A stretch of DNA of 24,538 nt, taken from contig DASSBG010000026.1 in the NCBI GenBank assembly GCA_035699085.1, positions 1 through 24,538 on the forward strand. The letters are read 5' to 3'. Made by a program: the position numbers and the translations under genes. Each line of letters opens with the position of its first letter. The first letter of the stretch is position 1. This DNA is from DASSBG01 sp035699085. GTDB lineage: Bacteria; Pseudomonadota; Gammaproteobacteria; Xanthomonadales; Rhodanobacteraceae. Below are positions 1 through 8,327 of the stretch, piece by piece. The notes below the pieces were generated by a model. It was not told the DNA's origin and did not search any database. It saw only the letters and a program-made list of their open reading frames with translations.

Positions 1-31
1 GCCGCCCGTCGTCGCCACGCGCAGTGTCTGA
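1..31 (+). CDS. 3' end of an FtsX-type ABC permease (B type), partial
   Basis: The first bases read in frame from base 2 as PPVVATRSV followed by TGA at 29-31. The four complete B-type permeases downstream all end in VPPVVATRSV, so this is almost certainly the tail of a fifth B-type permease whose body lies upstream of the window. The following heptamer repeat starts 6 nt after the stop, exactly as after the complete gene ending at 2742. Only nine residues are visible, so nothing more can be said about its domains; the identification rests on the shared terminal peptide and on position. Confidence 0.75.
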   Translation, partial: PPVVATRSV

Positions 32-37
32 GCGGCC

Positions 38-185
38 GGGAATGGGGAATAGGGAATCGGGAATGGGAAAGGCGACGGCAAACGCGGCACGACCCGGCAA
101 TGCGGCGACGCCCCGCCCGTATTGGACCTTGTCGACGAAGCCGCTTTTGACTTGCCCGGTTCCCCATTCCCCATTCCCCATTCCC
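38..185. repeat. Bracketed heptamer element 1 (G-rich left arm, C-rich right arm)
   Basis: Left arm 38-65 is four 7-bp units (GGGAATG, GGGAATA, GGGAATC, GGGAATG). Right arm 158-185 is GGTTCCC followed by three CATTCCC units, the reverse complement. The core between them is about 92 bp. It shares a GGCAAACGC stretch and a GCCGCTTTTGA stretch with element 4. The element fills the gap between the partial permease and the first complete one and could fold into a long stem in the transcript. Function unknown. Confidence 0.85.
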
Positions 186-205
186 GGCTCCGCAGGAGCC
201 ACCTG

Positions 206-1525
206 ATGGTCGCCTACTACCTCGACCTCGCACTGCGCAGCCTCAGGCGCAACCGCGCGCTGACGGTGCTGATGGTGCTTGCCATCGCCGTCGGCATCGG
301 CGCCAGCATGACCACGCTGACGGTGATGGTCCTGCTGTCGGGCAACCCGCTGCCGGGCAAGAGCAGCCAGCTCTACCACCTGCAACTCGACCCCGAGACC
401 GGCGCCAACGTGCGCAGGCGGCCGCCGCCGATGATGGATTACATCTCGGCGCACGACCTGTGGCAGTCCGGCAAGGCCGACCGCCAGGCCATGATCATCT
501 CGGGCGAGATCAAGGTGCAGCCGCAGCGCCCCGGGCAGTCGCCGTTCATGGCGCCGACGCTCGGCACCACCTCCGACTTCTTCCCGATGTTCAACGTGCC
601 GTTCCGTTACGGCGGCGCGTGGAGCCCTGCCGACGAGGCCGCCGCCGCGCGCCAGGTGGTGATCTCCTCGGCGCTCAACCGGCGCTTGTTCGGCGGTGCC
701 GACAGCGTCGGCCACGCCATCGTCCTCAACGGGCACAGCGTGCAGGTCGTCGGCGTGCTCGACGACTGGCGCCCGCGCCCGCGCTTCTACCTGCTGGCGG
801 GCGCCCGCTACTCCGCCGGCCAAACTTCATACTTTTACGGCAGGCCGCAGGATGTCTATCTGCCGCTGCCCACCGCACTGGACATCAACGCGGGCCACTT
901 CGGCTGGTTCACCTGCTGGGACAAGCCCGATCCGATGAACCTGCCTGCGGCGCCCTGCGAATCGACGGCGCTGTGGGTGGAGCTGGACACGCCGGCCAAG
1001 GCCGCCGCCTACCGGCGCTACTTCCACGCCTACGACGCCCGGCAGCGCGAACTGGGCCGCTTCACCCACGCGGCCAACACGCAGATGCTCGACCTCAGCC
1101 AGTGGCTGGCCTACCAGAACGTGGTGCCGGGCGACGTCAAGCTGCAGACCTGGCTGGCCTTCGGCTTCCTGCTGGTGTGCCTGTTCAACACGGTCGGCCT
1201 GTTGCTGGCCAAGTTCCTGCGCCGCGGTGGCGAGATCGGCGTGCGCCGCGCGTTGGGCGCCTCGCGTGGCGCCATCTTCGCGCAGTGCCTGGCGGAGGCT
1301 GGCGTCATCGGCCTGCTCGGTGGCGGCGTCGGCCTGCTGCTGACCTTGCTCGGGCTGTGGCTGGTGCGGCGGCAGCCGGTGGAGTACGCGGACCTGGTGG
1401 CGCTCGACCTGCCGATGTTCCTGCTCACCCTGGCGTTGGCGCTGGTCACCGCGCTCGCCGCCGGCGCCTTTCCGGCCCTGCGTGCCAGCCGCATCCCGCC
1501 GGCGCTGCAGCTCAAGACGCTGTGA
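206..1525 (+). CDS. MacB/FtsX-type ABC transporter permease A1
   Basis: Predicted inner-membrane permease of 439 aa. One N-terminal TM helix (about residues 18-45) is followed by a large periplasmic MacB-PCD-like region (about 46-312). Three C-terminal TM helices follow (about 316-338, 363-387, 402-424), with the FtsX coupling motif EIGVRRALGAS at about 343-353 after the second TM. That is the topology of MacB/LolCE-type permeases that couple ATP hydrolysis to periplasmic work. The start at 206 is chosen because MVAYYLDLALRS aligns with the starts of the three other A-type copies and a GCAGGAG ribosome site precedes it; the frame is open further upstream, but that part is translated heptamer repeat. 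A periplasmic Cys pair (C237, C251) may form a disulfide. No ATPase is encoded here. The substrate is unknown. Confidence 0.9.
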   Translation: MVAYYLDLALRSLRRNRALTVLMVLAIAVGIGASMTTLTVMVLLSGNPLPGKSSQLYHLQLDPETGANVRRRPPPMMDYISAHDLWQSGKADRQAMIISGEIKVQPQRPGQSPFMAPTLGTTSDFFPMFNVPFRYGGAWSPADEAAAARQVVISSALNRRLFGGADSVGHAIVLNGHSVQVVGVLDDWRPRPRFYLLAGARYSAGQTSYFYGRPQDVYLPLPTALDINAGHFGWFTCWDKPDPMNLPAAPCESTALWVELDTPAKAAAYRRYFHAYDARQRELGRFTHAANTQMLDLSQWLAYQNVVPGDVKLQTWLAFGFLLVCLFNTVGLLLAKFLRRGGEIGVRRALGASRGAIFAQCLAEAGVIGLLGGGVGLLLTLLGLWLVRRQPVEYADLVALDLPMFLLTLALALVTALAAGAFPALRASRIPPALQLKTL

Positions 1526-1536
1526 GGATGCCTGCC

Positions 1537-2742
1537 ATGCAGATCAAACCCATCCTTGCCGCCTTGCGCCGCCACCGGCTCGCTGCCGTCCTGATCGGCA
1601 TGGAAATCGCGCTGGCCTGCGCCATTCTTTGCAACGCGCTGTTCCTGGTCGCGCACCGCCTCGATGGCATGCACGTCGACAGCGGCGTCGACCAGGACCG
1701 CCTGGTCACGGTGATGCTGAGCGGTGTCGACGACAGCCACGCCGCCGATCTCGTGGCGCGCCTGCGCCGCGGATTCAAGGGCATCGCCGGCGTGCAATCG
1801 GTGGCCGTCGCCAACGCCGCGCCGTTCACGCAGCAAGCGGGCGAAGCCGGGTTCCGCATCGACGTCGACGATCCGAAGGTCCACAACGAAGGGCACTTCT
1901 ACGTGGCCGGCCCGGACTTCGCCAAAACGCTCGGCTTGACGCTTGCGGCGGGGCGGTGGTTCAAGCCGGGCGAGTACGGGCCGATGGACAATTTCGTGCC
2001 GCGCTCGCCGTCGATCATGGTCGACGCCGCCTATGCCGCCAGGCTTTGGCCCGGCGAGGATCCGCTGGGAAAGATGGTCTTTGCCATGGATCACGAGTAC
2101 CGCGTCATCGGCACCTACGAGTCGCTGGTGCGCCCCAATCCCGATGCGTACGCCACGCACAACACCTTCCTGCTGACCGGCCAGCCCGGGGCGCGTCTGG
2201 CTGCCGGCTACGTCGTGCGCACCACTCCGCAGCAAACCGCGCGGGTCTGGCGCGAGGCGCGCGCGCTGGTGGCGCGCGTCGCGCCGGGGGTGGTGGTCGA
2301 TCCGGACCACAGCGGTCCCATGCTGGCGCTGCGGCACGCGTACTTTGCATCCGACCGCGCCATGGCCGGCATCCTCGCCGGCGTGATCGTGGCGCTGTTG
2401 CTGGTGACCGCGCTGGGCATCGTCGGCCTAGCCAGTTTCTGGGTGGCTCAGCGGCGCAAGCAGATCGGCGTGCGCCGGGCCTTGGGCGCCACGCGCGGCG
2501 ACATCCTGCGCTACTTCCAGACCGAGAACTTCCTGATCGTCAGCTTCGGCATCGCCCTGGGCATGTTGCTGGCCTTCGGCCTCAACCTGGTGCTGATGCA
2601 GCACTACGAGTTGCCGCGCTTGCCGTTCTTGTACCTGCCCGCCGGCGCCGTGGCGCTGTGGCTGCTCGGCCAGCTGGCGGTGCTGGCGCCGGCGCTGCGC
2701 GCAGCCGCCGTGCCACCCGTCGTCGCCACCCGGAGTGTGTGA
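1537..2742 (+). CDS. MacB/FtsX-type ABC transporter permease B1
   Basis: Permease of 401 aa with the same four-TM layout as its neighbour: TM1 about 15-40, periplasmic domain about 41-270, TM2 about 276-302, TM3 about 332-354, TM4 about 366-390. The coupling motif KQIGVRRALGATRGDILRYF lies at about 308-327. The start at 1537 (MQIKPIL) fits the other B-type proteins and has GAGG at 1524-1527, 9 nt upstream; the ATG at 1528 has no room for a ribosome site. It begins 11 nt after the stop of A1, so the two are probably translationally linked and may form a heterodimer. The periplasmic domain lacks the Cys pair seen in B3 and B4. It ends in VPPVVATRSV. Confidence 0.9.
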   Translation: MQIKPILAALRRHRLAAVLIGMEIALACAILCNALFLVAHRLDGMHVDSGVDQDRLVTVMLSGVDDSHAADLVARLRRGFKGIAGVQSVAVANAAPFTQQAGEAGFRIDVDDPKVHNEGHFYVAGPDFAKTLGLTLAAGRWFKPGEYGPMDNFVPRSPSIMVDAAYAARLWPGEDPLGKMVFAMDHEYRVIGTYESLVRPNPDAYATHNTFLLTGQPGARLAAGYVVRTTPQQTARVWREARALVARVAPGVVVDPDHSGPMLALRHAYFASDRAMAGILAGVIVALLLVTALGIVGLASFWVAQRRKQIGVRRALGATRGDILRYFQTENFLIVSFGIALGMLLAFGLNLVLMQHYELPRLPFLYLPAGAVALWLLGQLAVLAPALRAAAVPPVVATRSV

Positions 2743-2748
2743 GATGCC

Positions 2749-2840
2749 GGGAATGGGGAATAGGGAATCGGGAATGGCGCGAAGCCGAAATGCGCGCGCT
2801 TTGCCGATTCTCCACGCTCCATTCCCCATTCCCGTCTCCC
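2749..2840. repeat. Bracketed heptamer element 2
   Basis: The left arm 2749-2776 has the same four units in the same order as element 1 (GGGAATG, GGGAATA, GGGAATC, GGGAATG). The right arm is two CATTCCC units at 2820-2833 followed by GTCTCCC. The core is only about 43 bp, the shortest of the family. The left arm begins 6 nt after the B1 stop and the right arm ends just before the ribosome site of A2. Confidence 0.85.
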
Positions 2841-2853
2841 AGGGAGACTGCTG

Positions 2854-4158
2854 ATGTTCGGTTATTACCTCGATCTGGCGCTGCGCAGTCTGAAACGCAA
2901 CAAGGCGTTGACGGCGCTGATGGTGCTGGCGATCGCGCTCGGCATTGGCGCGTCGATGACCACACTGACCGTGCTGCACGTGCTCTCGGGCAACCCTTTG
3001 CCGGGCAAAAGTGCGCACATCTACTACCCGCAGATCGACCCGCGCGACAGCGACGACTACCGGCCCGGCGAGGAGCCGTCCGGGCAACTGAGCTACATCG
3101 ACGCCATGAACCTGCTGCAGGCCGGGCGCGCGCGTTACCAGGCGGCGATGACCGGCGGCTCGGTGCCGGTGGAGTCGCCCGACGGCAAGATCGACCCCTT
3201 CTACACCGACGCGCGCTACACCACTGCCGACTTCTTCCCGATGTTCGAGGTGCCGATGCGCTACGGCCATGCATGGAACGCCGAGGCCGATGCACGGGAC
3301 GCGCGCGTCGTTGTGATCTCGAGCAAGCTCAACGACAAGCTGTTCGCCGGCGCAGACTCCGTTGGCCGCACGCTGCGCGTCAACAGCCAGGACTTCCGCG
3401 TCATCGGCGTGCTCGGGGACTGGCATCCAAACCCGCACTTCTACGACCTGTGGACCGGCAAGTATTCGTCGGACGCCGAGGACGTGTACGTGCCGCTGAC
3501 CACCGCCGTCGACCTGAAGTTCGGCCACGACGGCAACACCAACTGCTGGGGCAAGGGCGGCAACCCCGACCACATGAAGACCGCGTCGTGCACCTGGCTG
3601 CAATTCTGGGTGCAGCTGGACACGCCGGCCGAGGCCGCAGACTACAAGCAGTTCCTGGTGCATTACTCGCAGCAGCAAAAGGCGCTGGGCCGATTCCAGC
3701 GGCCGCCCAACGTGCGGCTGCGCGACCTGATGGCCTGGCTCGACTACAACCACGTGGTTCCGTCCGACGTGCACCTGCAGGTGTACCTGGCCTTCGGTTT
3801 CCTGCTGGTGTGCCTGGTCAACACGGTCGGCCTGCTGCTGGCCAAGTTCCTGCGCCGCGGTGGCGAAATCGGCGTGCGCCGGGCACTGGGTGCATCGCGC
3901 ACGTCCATCTTCGCGCAACTGCTGATCGAGGCCGGCGTGGTCGGTCTGGTCGGCGGTCTCCTCGGGCTGGGGCTGGCCTCGCTGGGGCTGTGGCTGGTGC
4001 GCCAGCAACCGGCTGACTACGCGGCGCTTGCGCACCTGGATGCACCGATGCTGCTGGTGACCTTCCTGCTGGCCCTGGGGGCGAGCCTGCTGGCCGGGCT
4101 GCTGCCGGCCTGGCGCGGCTGCCAGATTGCGCCGGCCCTGGAACTGAAAGCGCAGTGA
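2854..4158 (+). CDS. MacB/FtsX-type ABC transporter permease A2
   Basis: Permease of 434 aa, colinear with A1: N-terminal MFGYYLDLALRSLKRNKALT, TM1 around 18-45, periplasmic domain, then three TMs and the motif EIGVRRALGASRTSIFAQ. AGGGAG at 2841-2846 lies 7 nt before the ATG. The periplasmic domain holds a Cys pair in the same place as A1 (NCWGKGG...TASCTW). The membrane segment with FGFLLVCLVNTVGLLLAKFLRR is nearly identical to A1, while the periplasmic domain differs more. This suggests a duplicated core whose periplasmic face diversified. Confidence 0.9.
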   Translation: MFGYYLDLALRSLKRNKALTALMVLAIALGIGASMTTLTVLHVLSGNPLPGKSAHIYYPQIDPRDSDDYRPGEEPSGQLSYIDAMNLLQAGRARYQAAMTGGSVPVESPDGKIDPFYTDARYTTADFFPMFEVPMRYGHAWNAEADARDARVVVISSKLNDKLFAGADSVGRTLRVNSQDFRVIGVLGDWHPNPHFYDLWTGKYSSDAEDVYVPLTTAVDLKFGHDGNTNCWGKGGNPDHMKTASCTWLQFWVQLDTPAEAADYKQFLVHYSQQQKALGRFQRPPNVRLRDLMAWLDYNHVVPSDVHLQVYLAFGFLLVCLVNTVGLLLAKFLRRGGEIGVRRALGASRTSIFAQLLIEAGVVGLVGGLLGLGLASLGLWLVRQQPADYAALAHLDAPMLLVTFLLALGASLLAGLLPAWRGCQIAPALELKAQ

Positions 4159-4169
4159 GGAAACCGACC

Positions 4170-5393
4170 ATGGAACTTCGCCCGATCATCTCCAGCCTGC
4201 GCCGGCACAAGATTGCGGCGCTGCTGCTGGTGCTGGAAATCGCACTGACCTGCGCCATCGTTTGCAACGCGGTCTTCCTCATTTCCAACCGCCTGGACCG
4301 CGTGCATCTGGTCAGCGGCATCGACGAGCACGCGCTGTCCACGGTGCAGGTCGCCGGCATCGGCAAGGATGCCAACGCCGCGGCACGCACCGTGGAGGAC
4401 CTGGCGAAGCTGCGTGCCATTCCCGGCGTGCAATCGGTGACGGTGACCAACCAGTTGCCCTTCAGCAACTCGTCCTGGAACAGTGGCATCCGCCTCGACC
4501 CGGACCAGAAGCAGAGCACGCTCAACGCCACCACCTACTTCGTCAGCCGCGACTTCGTCGACACGATGGGACTGAGGATCGTCGCGGGCCGCGACTTCAG
4601 GCCCGACGAATACGTCGACTTCAAGGCGGTCGCCGCCCCCGATTCCGACGTGAAGGTGCATACCGCGCTGATCACGCGGGCGCTGGCCGAGCGCCTGTGG
4701 CCCGGCGAAAACGCCGTGGGCAAGAGGTTCTATTTCGGCGACGACGCGACCACCGTCGTCGGCGTGCTGGCGCACCTGGTGCGGCCGAACGAGCAAGGCG
4801 GCGACGGCGGGCGCGAGTACACCGTGGTCGGGCCGCTGGAGTTCCCCTACAGCATGGGCGGCCGCTACGTGCTGCGCAGCGCCCCGGGCGACCGCGGCCG
4901 CGTGCTGAAGGCGGCGGTGGCGGCGCTGAAGGCCAACGGGCCGGGCCGCATCGTGGTCAAGGACCTGACCTACGACGAGATCCGCGCCGACTACTTCCGC
5001 TCGGATCGCTCCATGGCCTGGTTGCTGGTGGGCGTGATCGTCGCCTTGCTGCTGGTCACCGGCCTAGGGATCGTCGGCCTGGCCAGTTTCTGGGTGGCGC
5101 AGCGGCGCAAGCAGATCGGTATCCGGCGCGCGATCGGCGCCACGCGCGGCGACATCCTGCGCTACTTCCAGACCGAGAACTTCGTGCTGGCCACGGTCGG
5201 CATCGCGCTGGGCATGGTGCTGGCCTGGGGCATCAACCTGTTCCTGATGCAGCACTACGAGCTGCCGAGGCTGCCGTACCACTACCTGCCGGTCGGTGCG
5301 GTTGCGCTGTGGCTGATCGGCCAGCTCGGCGTGCTCGGGCCGGCGCTGCGCGCCTCGCGCGTGCCGCCCGTCGTTGCCACCCGGAGCGTGTGA
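4170..5393 (+). CDS. MacB/FtsX-type ABC transporter permease B2
   Basis: Permease of 407 aa, colinear with B1. It has MELRPIISSLRRHK at the N-terminus, TM1 at about 16-40, a periplasmic domain, and the coupling motif KQIGIRRAIGATRGDILRYF in the C-terminal FtsX domain. It ends in VPPVVATRSV. The start at 4170 is preferred over a GTG at 4155 because GAGGA at 4157-4161 lies 8 nt upstream and the other B proteins begin at the equivalent Met. It starts 11 nt after the A2 stop. The periplasmic domain has no Cys pair. Substrate unknown. Confidence 0.9.
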   Translation: MELRPIISSLRRHKIAALLLVLEIALTCAIVCNAVFLISNRLDRVHLVSGIDEHALSTVQVAGIGKDANAAARTVEDLAKLRAIPGVQSVTVTNQLPFSNSSWNSGIRLDPDQKQSTLNATTYFVSRDFVDTMGLRIVAGRDFRPDEYVDFKAVAAPDSDVKVHTALITRALAERLWPGENAVGKRFYFGDDATTVVGVLAHLVRPNEQGGDGGREYTVVGPLEFPYSMGGRYVLRSAPGDRGRVLKAAVAALKANGPGRIVVKDLTYDEIRADYFRSDRSMAWLLVGVIVALLLVTGLGIVGLASFWVAQRRKQIGIRRAIGATRGDILRYFQTENFVLATVGIALGMVLAWGINLFLMQHYELPRLPYHYLPVGAVALWLIGQLGVLGPALRASRVPPVVATRSV

Positions 5394-5403
5394 TGGCCGG
5401 GCC

Positions 5404-5626
5404 GGGATTCGCGATTGGGGATTCGGGATGGGTGAACGCGAAAGCAGGGATTTGTGATCGGGAATTGGTGAAGGCACAGGCAGGTGCGGTCCGGATTCGG
5501 GAATCGGAGTTGGCAAAAGCAAAGGCAAACGCGGGAGGCGGTGAAATGATGAAGCGAGCGACGCTTGGGCGTGCCGACCAATGGGTCGCTGCGCGCCCGA
5601 ATCCCCAATCCCCAACCTCCAATCCC
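5404..5626. repeat. Bracketed heptamer element 3 (degenerate, long core)
   Basis: The left arm 5404-5431 is GGGATTC, GCGATTG, GGGATTC, GGGATGG. The right arm 5599-5626 is GAATCCC, CAATCCC, CAACCTC, CAATCCC. The core is about 167 bp and itself contains scattered GGGAAT-like units and a GGCAAACGCGGGAG stretch related to the cores of elements 1 and 4. The arms use ATT where elements 1 and 2 use AAT, and left and right still match each other, which looks like matched divergence of the two arms. Confidence 0.75.
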
Positions 5627-5637
5627 GGCTTCCAATG

Positions 5638-6939
5638 ATGCTCGGCTATTACTTCGACCTGGCACTGCGCAGCCTCAGGCGCAACAAGGTGCTCACGGCG
5701 CTGATGGTGCTGGCGATCGGCCTCGGCATCGGCGCCAGCATGACCATGCTGACCATCCTGCACGTGATGACCGCCGACCCGATTCCGGATCGCAGCGCGC
5801 ACCTGTTCTATCCGCAGGTCGACCCGCAACCGATGCGCAACTACAGCGAGGGCGAGGAGCCGCCCGAGCAGTTGACGTGGGTGGACGCGATGAATCTTCT
5901 GCATGCCGACAAGGGTGTGCGCCAAGTGGCAATGACCGGCGGCCGGGTGACAGTGCGTCCGCCGCACGGCAAGGCACGGGCCTTTTTCGCTGAGGCGCGT
6001 TACGCCTCCGCCGATTTTTTCAGCATGTTCGAGGTGCCATTCGCCTACGGCAGCGGCTGGACGGCCGCCGACGACCAGCAGCAGGCGCGCGTGGCGGTGC
6101 TCTCGCGCAAACTGGCCGACAAGCTCTACGGTGCCGATCACGCGGTCGGCCAGACGCTGCGCCTCGGCAACGACAGCTTCCGCGTGGTCGGCGTGATCGG
6201 CCCGTGGGACCCGGTGCCGCACTACTACGATTTGACGCACGGCAGTTACGGGCATTCCGAGGACGTCTTTCTGCCCCTGGAGACGGCCATCGCTCTCGAC
6301 CAAGGCACCTCCGGCAGCATCAGCTGCTGGAGCCGTATGCCCGAGGACGGCAACCTGAAGCAGGCCGACTGCGCATGGACGCAGTTCTGGGTGCAGTTGG
6401 ACACGCCGGCCCAGGTCACCGCGTATCGCCAGTTCCTCGTCCATTATTCGCAGCAACAGAAGACGCTGGGTCGCTTCGAGCGACCGCCGAACACGCGCCT
6501 GCGCGACGTTATGGGCTGGCTGGACCACAACCACGTGGTTCCCGGCAGCGTGCAGTTGCAGGGATTGCTGGCGCTGGGCTTCATGCTGGTGTGCCTGCTC
6601 AACACCGTTGCGCTGCTGCTGGTCAAGTTCCTGCGCCGCGGCAGTGAACTGAGCGTCCGCCGTGCCATGGGCGCCTCCAGGCGCGCGATCTTCGCGCAGC
6701 TGCTGGTCGAGGCGTCGCTGGTGGGGCTGAGCGGAGGCGCGGCGGGCCTGCTGCTGGCGCTTTTCGGCCTGTGGGTGGTGCGCCAGCAGCCGGCCGAATA
6801 CGCATCGCTTGCGCATCTGGACACGGTAATGCTCGGCGTGACATTTGCGCTGGCGGTATGCGCCACCCTGCTGGCCGCGCTGTTCCCGGCTTGGCGCGCT
6901 TGCCGGCTGATGCCGGCGCGCCTGTTGAAAATCCAGTAA
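5638..6939 (+). CDS. MacB/FtsX-type ABC transporter permease A3
   Basis: Permease of 433 aa (434 if the adjacent ATG at 5635 is used), colinear with A1 and A2. TM1 lies in RNKVLTALMVLAIGLGIGAS; a periplasmic domain and three C-terminal TMs follow, with ELSVRRAMGASRRAIFAQ as the coupling motif. The periplasmic Cys pair is conserved (SCWSRM...ADCAW). Unlike A1, A2 and A4, no clear Shine-Dalgarno sequence precedes the start: the right heptamer arm runs almost to the ATG. Translation may therefore be weaker, or coupled to the upstream gene through the folded repeat; that is inference. Confidence 0.88.
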   Translation: MLGYYFDLALRSLRRNKVLTALMVLAIGLGIGASMTMLTILHVMTADPIPDRSAHLFYPQVDPQPMRNYSEGEEPPEQLTWVDAMNLLHADKGVRQVAMTGGRVTVRPPHGKARAFFAEARYASADFFSMFEVPFAYGSGWTAADDQQQARVAVLSRKLADKLYGADHAVGQTLRLGNDSFRVVGVIGPWDPVPHYYDLTHGSYGHSEDVFLPLETAIALDQGTSGSISCWSRMPEDGNLKQADCAWTQFWVQLDTPAQVTAYRQFLVHYSQQQKTLGRFERPPNTRLRDVMGWLDHNHVVPGSVQLQGLLALGFMLVCLLNTVALLLVKFLRRGSELSVRRAMGASRRAIFAQLLVEASLVGLSGGAAGLLLALFGLWVVRQQPAEYASLAHLDTVMLGVTFALAVCATLLAALFPAWRACRLMPARLLKIQ

Positions 6940-6952
6940 GGAGAGCGATGCC

Positions 6953-8173
6953 ATGCCGCCGATCATCGCCGCACTGAAACACCACAAGACCACCGTGATC
7001 CTGGTGGCGCTGGAAATCGCGCTCACCTGCGCCATTGTCACCAACGCGCTGTTCCTGATCGGCGATCGTCTGGGTGCCATGGCGGTCACGACCGGCGTCG
7101 CGACCAACGAGCTGGTATGGGCCAGGAGCAGCGGCTTGCGCGACGATGCCACGCCCGCCAGCCGGGCCAGCCTCACGGCCGCCGACCTGGCCGCGCTGCG
7201 GGCGATGCCCGGCGTCACCGCGGCCGTCATGGTCAACTCGCTGCCACTCAGCCGCAATTACTGGAGCACCTGCCTCAACACCCGCCCCGGCGGTGACAAG
7301 GACAGCCGCGTCTGCAATGTCGTCCAGTACATCGGCAGCGACGACTATGTGCGCGCGCTGGGTATGCAGCTTTCAGCGGGCCGCGACTTCCTGCCGCAGG
7401 AGTACGTCGACTACACCGGCTTCAATGATGTGCCGCCAAAGGCGATGCTTGTCACCAAGGCCCTGGCCGAGCGTTTGTGGCCCGGCCAGCGGGCCGTCGG
7501 CCAGGCAGTATTCCTGGGCGAGAACGGCAAATACACCGCGCGCGTGGTCGGGGTCGTCTCGCACCTCCTCAACCCGAGCATCAACAAGAACCAGGGCGCC
7601 GAATCCGGTTACCTGCTGCCGGTAAAGTCGGTGCGTGGCGGCATGTACGTGGTCCGTACGGAACCGGAGGCACGCGACGCGGTGTACCGCGACCTGCCGA
7701 AGGTGCTGGACCGCGTGGACGACCAGCGAATCATCACCGACGTCCACAGCTATGCGGACACCGTGCGGGCGTACTATCGCGGGGACCGGGCCATGGTCTG
7801 GCTGCTGCTGGTGGTGATCGGTTGCCTGCTGGCGCTGACCGCGCTGGGCGTGGTCGGCCTGTCCAGTTTCTGGGTGCAGCAGCGCACGCACCAGATCGGT
7901 ATCCGCCGCGCGATCGGCGCCACGCGCCGCGACATCCTGCGCTACTTCCTCACCGAGAATTTCCTGATCGTCAGTCTCGGCATTGCACTCGGCTTGGCCA
8001 GTGCGGTCGGCCTGAACCTGTTCCTGATGCAGCACTACGAACTGCCGCGCCTGCCGCTGGTGTGGTTGCCGGCGGGGGCGCTGGTGTTGTGGCTGCTGGG
8101 CCAGCTGGCGGTGCTCGGGCCGGCGTTGCGTGCCTCGCGCGTGCCGCCCGTCGTCGCCACCCGGAGCGTCTGA
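6953..8173 (+). CDS. MacB/FtsX-type ABC transporter permease B3
   Basis: Permease of 406 aa. MPPIIAALKHHK at the N-terminus is followed by TM1, a periplasmic domain and the FtsX domain with HQIGIRRAIGATRRDILRYF; it ends in VPPVVATRSV. AAGGAGA at 6938-6944 gives a strong ribosome site 8 nt before the ATG, and the gene begins 13 nt after the A3 stop. The periplasmic domain contains a Cys pair (STCLNTRP...SRVCNVV) that B1 and B2 lack but B4 has in a similar place. Otherwise colinear with the other B copies. Confidence 0.9.
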   Translation: MPPIIAALKHHKTTVILVALEIALTCAIVTNALFLIGDRLGAMAVTTGVATNELVWARSSGLRDDATPASRASLTAADLAALRAMPGVTAAVMVNSLPLSRNYWSTCLNTRPGGDKDSRVCNVVQYIGSDDYVRALGMQLSAGRDFLPQEYVDYTGFNDVPPKAMLVTKALAERLWPGQRAVGQAVFLGENGKYTARVVGVVSHLLNPSINKNQGAESGYLLPVKSVRGGMYVVRTEPEARDAVYRDLPKVLDRVDDQRIITDVHSYADTVRAYYRGDRAMVWLLLVVIGCLLALTALGVVGLSSFWVQQRTHQIGIRRAIGATRRDILRYFLTENFLIVSLGIALGLASAVGLNLFLMQHYELPRLPLVWLPAGALVLWLLGQLAVLGPALRASRVPPVVATRSV

Positions 8174-8183
8174 TGTTTCAGCC

Positions 8184-8314
8184 GGGAATGGAGAATGGCG
8201 AATCGGGAATGGGAACAGCGCAGGCAAACGCTGCGGCCCTGGCCATCCGGCTGCCGGCGGTGCCGCTTTTGATCTTCCCGGTTTCCCGTTCTCCATTCCC
8301 CATTCCCGTCTCCG
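8184..8314. repeat. Bracketed heptamer element 4
   Basis: The left arm 8184-8211 is GGGAATG, GAGAATG, GCGAATC, GGGAATG. The right arm, about 8280-8314, ends in two CATTCCC units (8294-8307) and GTCTCCG. The core of about 68 bp contains GGCAAACGC and GCCGCTTTTGA, both also in the core of element 1, so these are copies of one element and not independent simple repeats. Confidence 0.82.
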
Positions 8315-8327
8315 CTGGAGGCCGCTG

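Noticed and set aside
38..185. Heptamer brackets as insertion sequences or integration sites
   Set aside because: No transposase, no target-site duplication, and the arms are tandem 7-bp units and not a single terminal inverted repeat.
1482..4016. 844-codon plus-strand open frame spanning B1 and A2
   Set aside because: Arg/Ala/Gly-rich out-of-frame translation crossing two good permease genes and a repeat; typical of high-GC DNA.
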